DNA of 64,000 nt from NCBI GenBank assembly GCA_019321725.1, contig CM033108.1, positions 5,464,001-5,528,000 on the forward strand. The letters are read 5' to 3'. Below, piece by piece: positions 62,985-64,000 of this stretch. The notes beneath the pieces were generated by a model. It worked only from the letters and a program-made list of their open reading frames with translations, was not told the DNA's origin and searched no databases. The position numbers and the translations under genes are program-made. This stretch comes from Paulownia fortunei. Taxonomy: Eukaryota; Streptophyta; Magnoliopsida; Lamiales; Paulowniaceae. Numbering within the stretch: position 1 is the stretch's first letter; each line of letters opens with the position of its first letter.

Positions 62985-63945
62985 TCAGCAAACATGGTCT
63001 TGGCATGCGAATTCTTCAATCATGTTCATCTGGCTGAGGGAATTGAACCCTTCAATCTCATGACCACACTTGCTGCAAGGCATTACGGGTACTCCGAACC
63101 CATTATCAACAACAGAGTGCACGAGTTTTGGACACTTACGAGCAACAACAACCGAGTTAATGACATCATCGCTCGGGTGATACACAGAGAGCACCTTAAA
63201 TCCCCGGAGATCACGAGGCTCCACCACAGGATAAAGGAAAGCACGAGCCCCATGGGCGCTCCTGAGCATGAGAATCGCCCCAGGCGCCATGTGCTTGGCC
63301 AAATGCTCGATCACACGCATCTTCTCATCCGTCTCCATCCCCACAAGGGCAGCCAAGAAAACGACATCATAGTTTTTCAATGCGGCCCTAGATGCATTCA
63401 TGATATCGGGCGTGTGGAACTCCATTCGTTTGGACAAGTCGGGATGCGACTCTACAAGTTTCATCGCCATGGAATTAGCAGAAACATCGATATCATAGTT
63501 GTGGAAAACAGCGGAGTTCAGGTAACGAGAAGCCAAGACAATGTAGGTGAGGGGGAGGGGTCCTGAACCCACAAACGCCACGCGGCTGGGATTGGAACAG
63601 TGGTGGCTGACGAGGTCGAATTCCCGACGACTGAGCTTGAGATAGTTGGAGTAGTAGGGGAAGATGTCGAGGTGGTCGAGGGGGTTTTCGTAGGATCCGA
63701 GGATTGTGGAGTAGTGCTTCTCCATGAGGCCTTCTGCTTGGCTGCAGAGGCTAATTAAGTTGTTCCTAATGCGTTTGATTTTGGTGCAGAGATTGGCGAC
63801 GTCGATGGGGTGGGGTGGGATGCAGGTGGCGACGAGGCGTGTGAAGAGGATGTCGACATCTTTGAAGGGGGAGGGTTTCCAGCTTGGAGATCTTCTCGTA
63901 CAGCTCGTGCACTTTCTGGACAAGAGGATCTCTCAGACAAACCAT
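62985..63945 (-). pseudogene. NAS: Nicotianamine synthase copy 3, inverted, N-terminal frameshift
   Basis: The conserved start ATG is at 63,945-63,943 (MVCLRDPLVQKVHELYEKIS). A 2-bp deletion at about 63,872 (CCCCTTC for ACCCCCTCC) throws the frame after about 27 codons. The remaining frame is open for about 290 codons to the stop at 62,985-62,987 (FACQDHVC end). It has no ATG upstream of the deletion: a TGA lies at 63,935-63,933. The rest of the protein is complete, including VAFVGSGPLPLT and MLRSAHGARAFLYPVVEP, and both G4 runs damaged in copies 1 and 2 are intact here. The nearest in-frame Met lies about 70 residues in. Pseudogene or consensus error. Confidence 0.85.
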
Positions 63946-64000
63946 GTTTGAAACTATGAAGTTTAGTTTTGGTAGAAAAGTTTTATGTAGTTAGAGTACT
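63946..64000. other. Sequence upstream of NAS copy 3, unlike copies 1 and 2
   Basis: Similarity to the other two copies stops exactly at the ATG: they read GTCGAC before it, this one TTCAAAC. The promoter and leader of copies 1 and 2 are therefore not present here. Confidence 0.6.

Noticed and set aside
62934..63566. 210-codon plus-strand frame (also similar antisense frames at 44.4 and 54.6 kb)
   Set aside because: Antisense shadow of the NAS coding region. It recurs in the same place in all copies because the codon pattern is shared.
1..64000. tRNA, rRNA or CRISPR-like arrays
   Set aside because: No tRNA cloverleaf or rRNA was noticed by reading. The tandem arrays present lack regular spacers, and the DNA is a plant nuclear genome.

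Overview
This is a window of nuclear DNA from a flowering plant, most likely a eudicot. It is AT-rich and has intron-rich genes with GT..AG splice sites, plant LTR retrotransposon lineages, a CACTA transposon and nicotianamine synthase genes. Only one apparently intact protein gene is visible, and it runs off the left edge. The rest is transposon-rich sequence and a damaged nicotianamine synthase (NAS) cluster.

Layout. (1) 1-10.5 kb, minus strand: the first 14 coding exons (730 codons, all phases consistent) of a plant EFR3-type ARM-repeat protein (EFOP / SEMI-ROLLED LEAF2-like). Its promoter lies near 10.4-10.6 kb. (2) 10.7-18.6 kb: gene-free DNA made largely of a diverged tandem duplication (about 11.4-13.6 and 13.6-17.3 kb). 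The second copy carries a 2.1-kb retroelement-like insertion containing three 177-bp repeats. (3) 18,591-32,266: one decayed 13.7-kb Ty3/gypsy element of the Tat/Ogre type on the minus strand. It has two LTRs, gag, protease, RT, two RNase H domains and integrase, plus an extra antisense gene for a plant mobile domain protein with a coiled-coil tail. (4) 32.3-37.0 kb: small transposon relics (chromodomain, RNase H, LTR-like DNA). (5) 37.0-54.9 kb: two tandem copies of an ancestral unit of about 5.8 kb, each ending in a NAS gene. Each copy was later interrupted by different insertions: a solo LTR with perfect target duplication, a 4.1-kb non-autonomous LTR element, a MITE and an unclassified 2-kb insertion. 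(6) 57.5-62.0 kb: relics of a LINE-type RNase H, copia elements in opposite orientations and a CACTA transposon with hairpin-rich subterminal repeats. (7) 62.1-63.95 kb: a third NAS copy, inverted, with its own 3' flank.

The main result is that all three NAS copies are near-identical but each is broken by its own small deletions: one 1-bp, two 1-bp and one 2-bp. These lie mostly in G/C runs, while the neighbouring EFR3 gene is clean across 2,190 coding bases. Either the cluster is a set of recent pseudogenes, or these are consensus errors in a hard-to-polish repeat. The two explanations can be separated by read mapping. I found no convincing novel multi-gene system. The most unusual features are the NAS array history and the antisense mobile-domain gene inside the Tat element.
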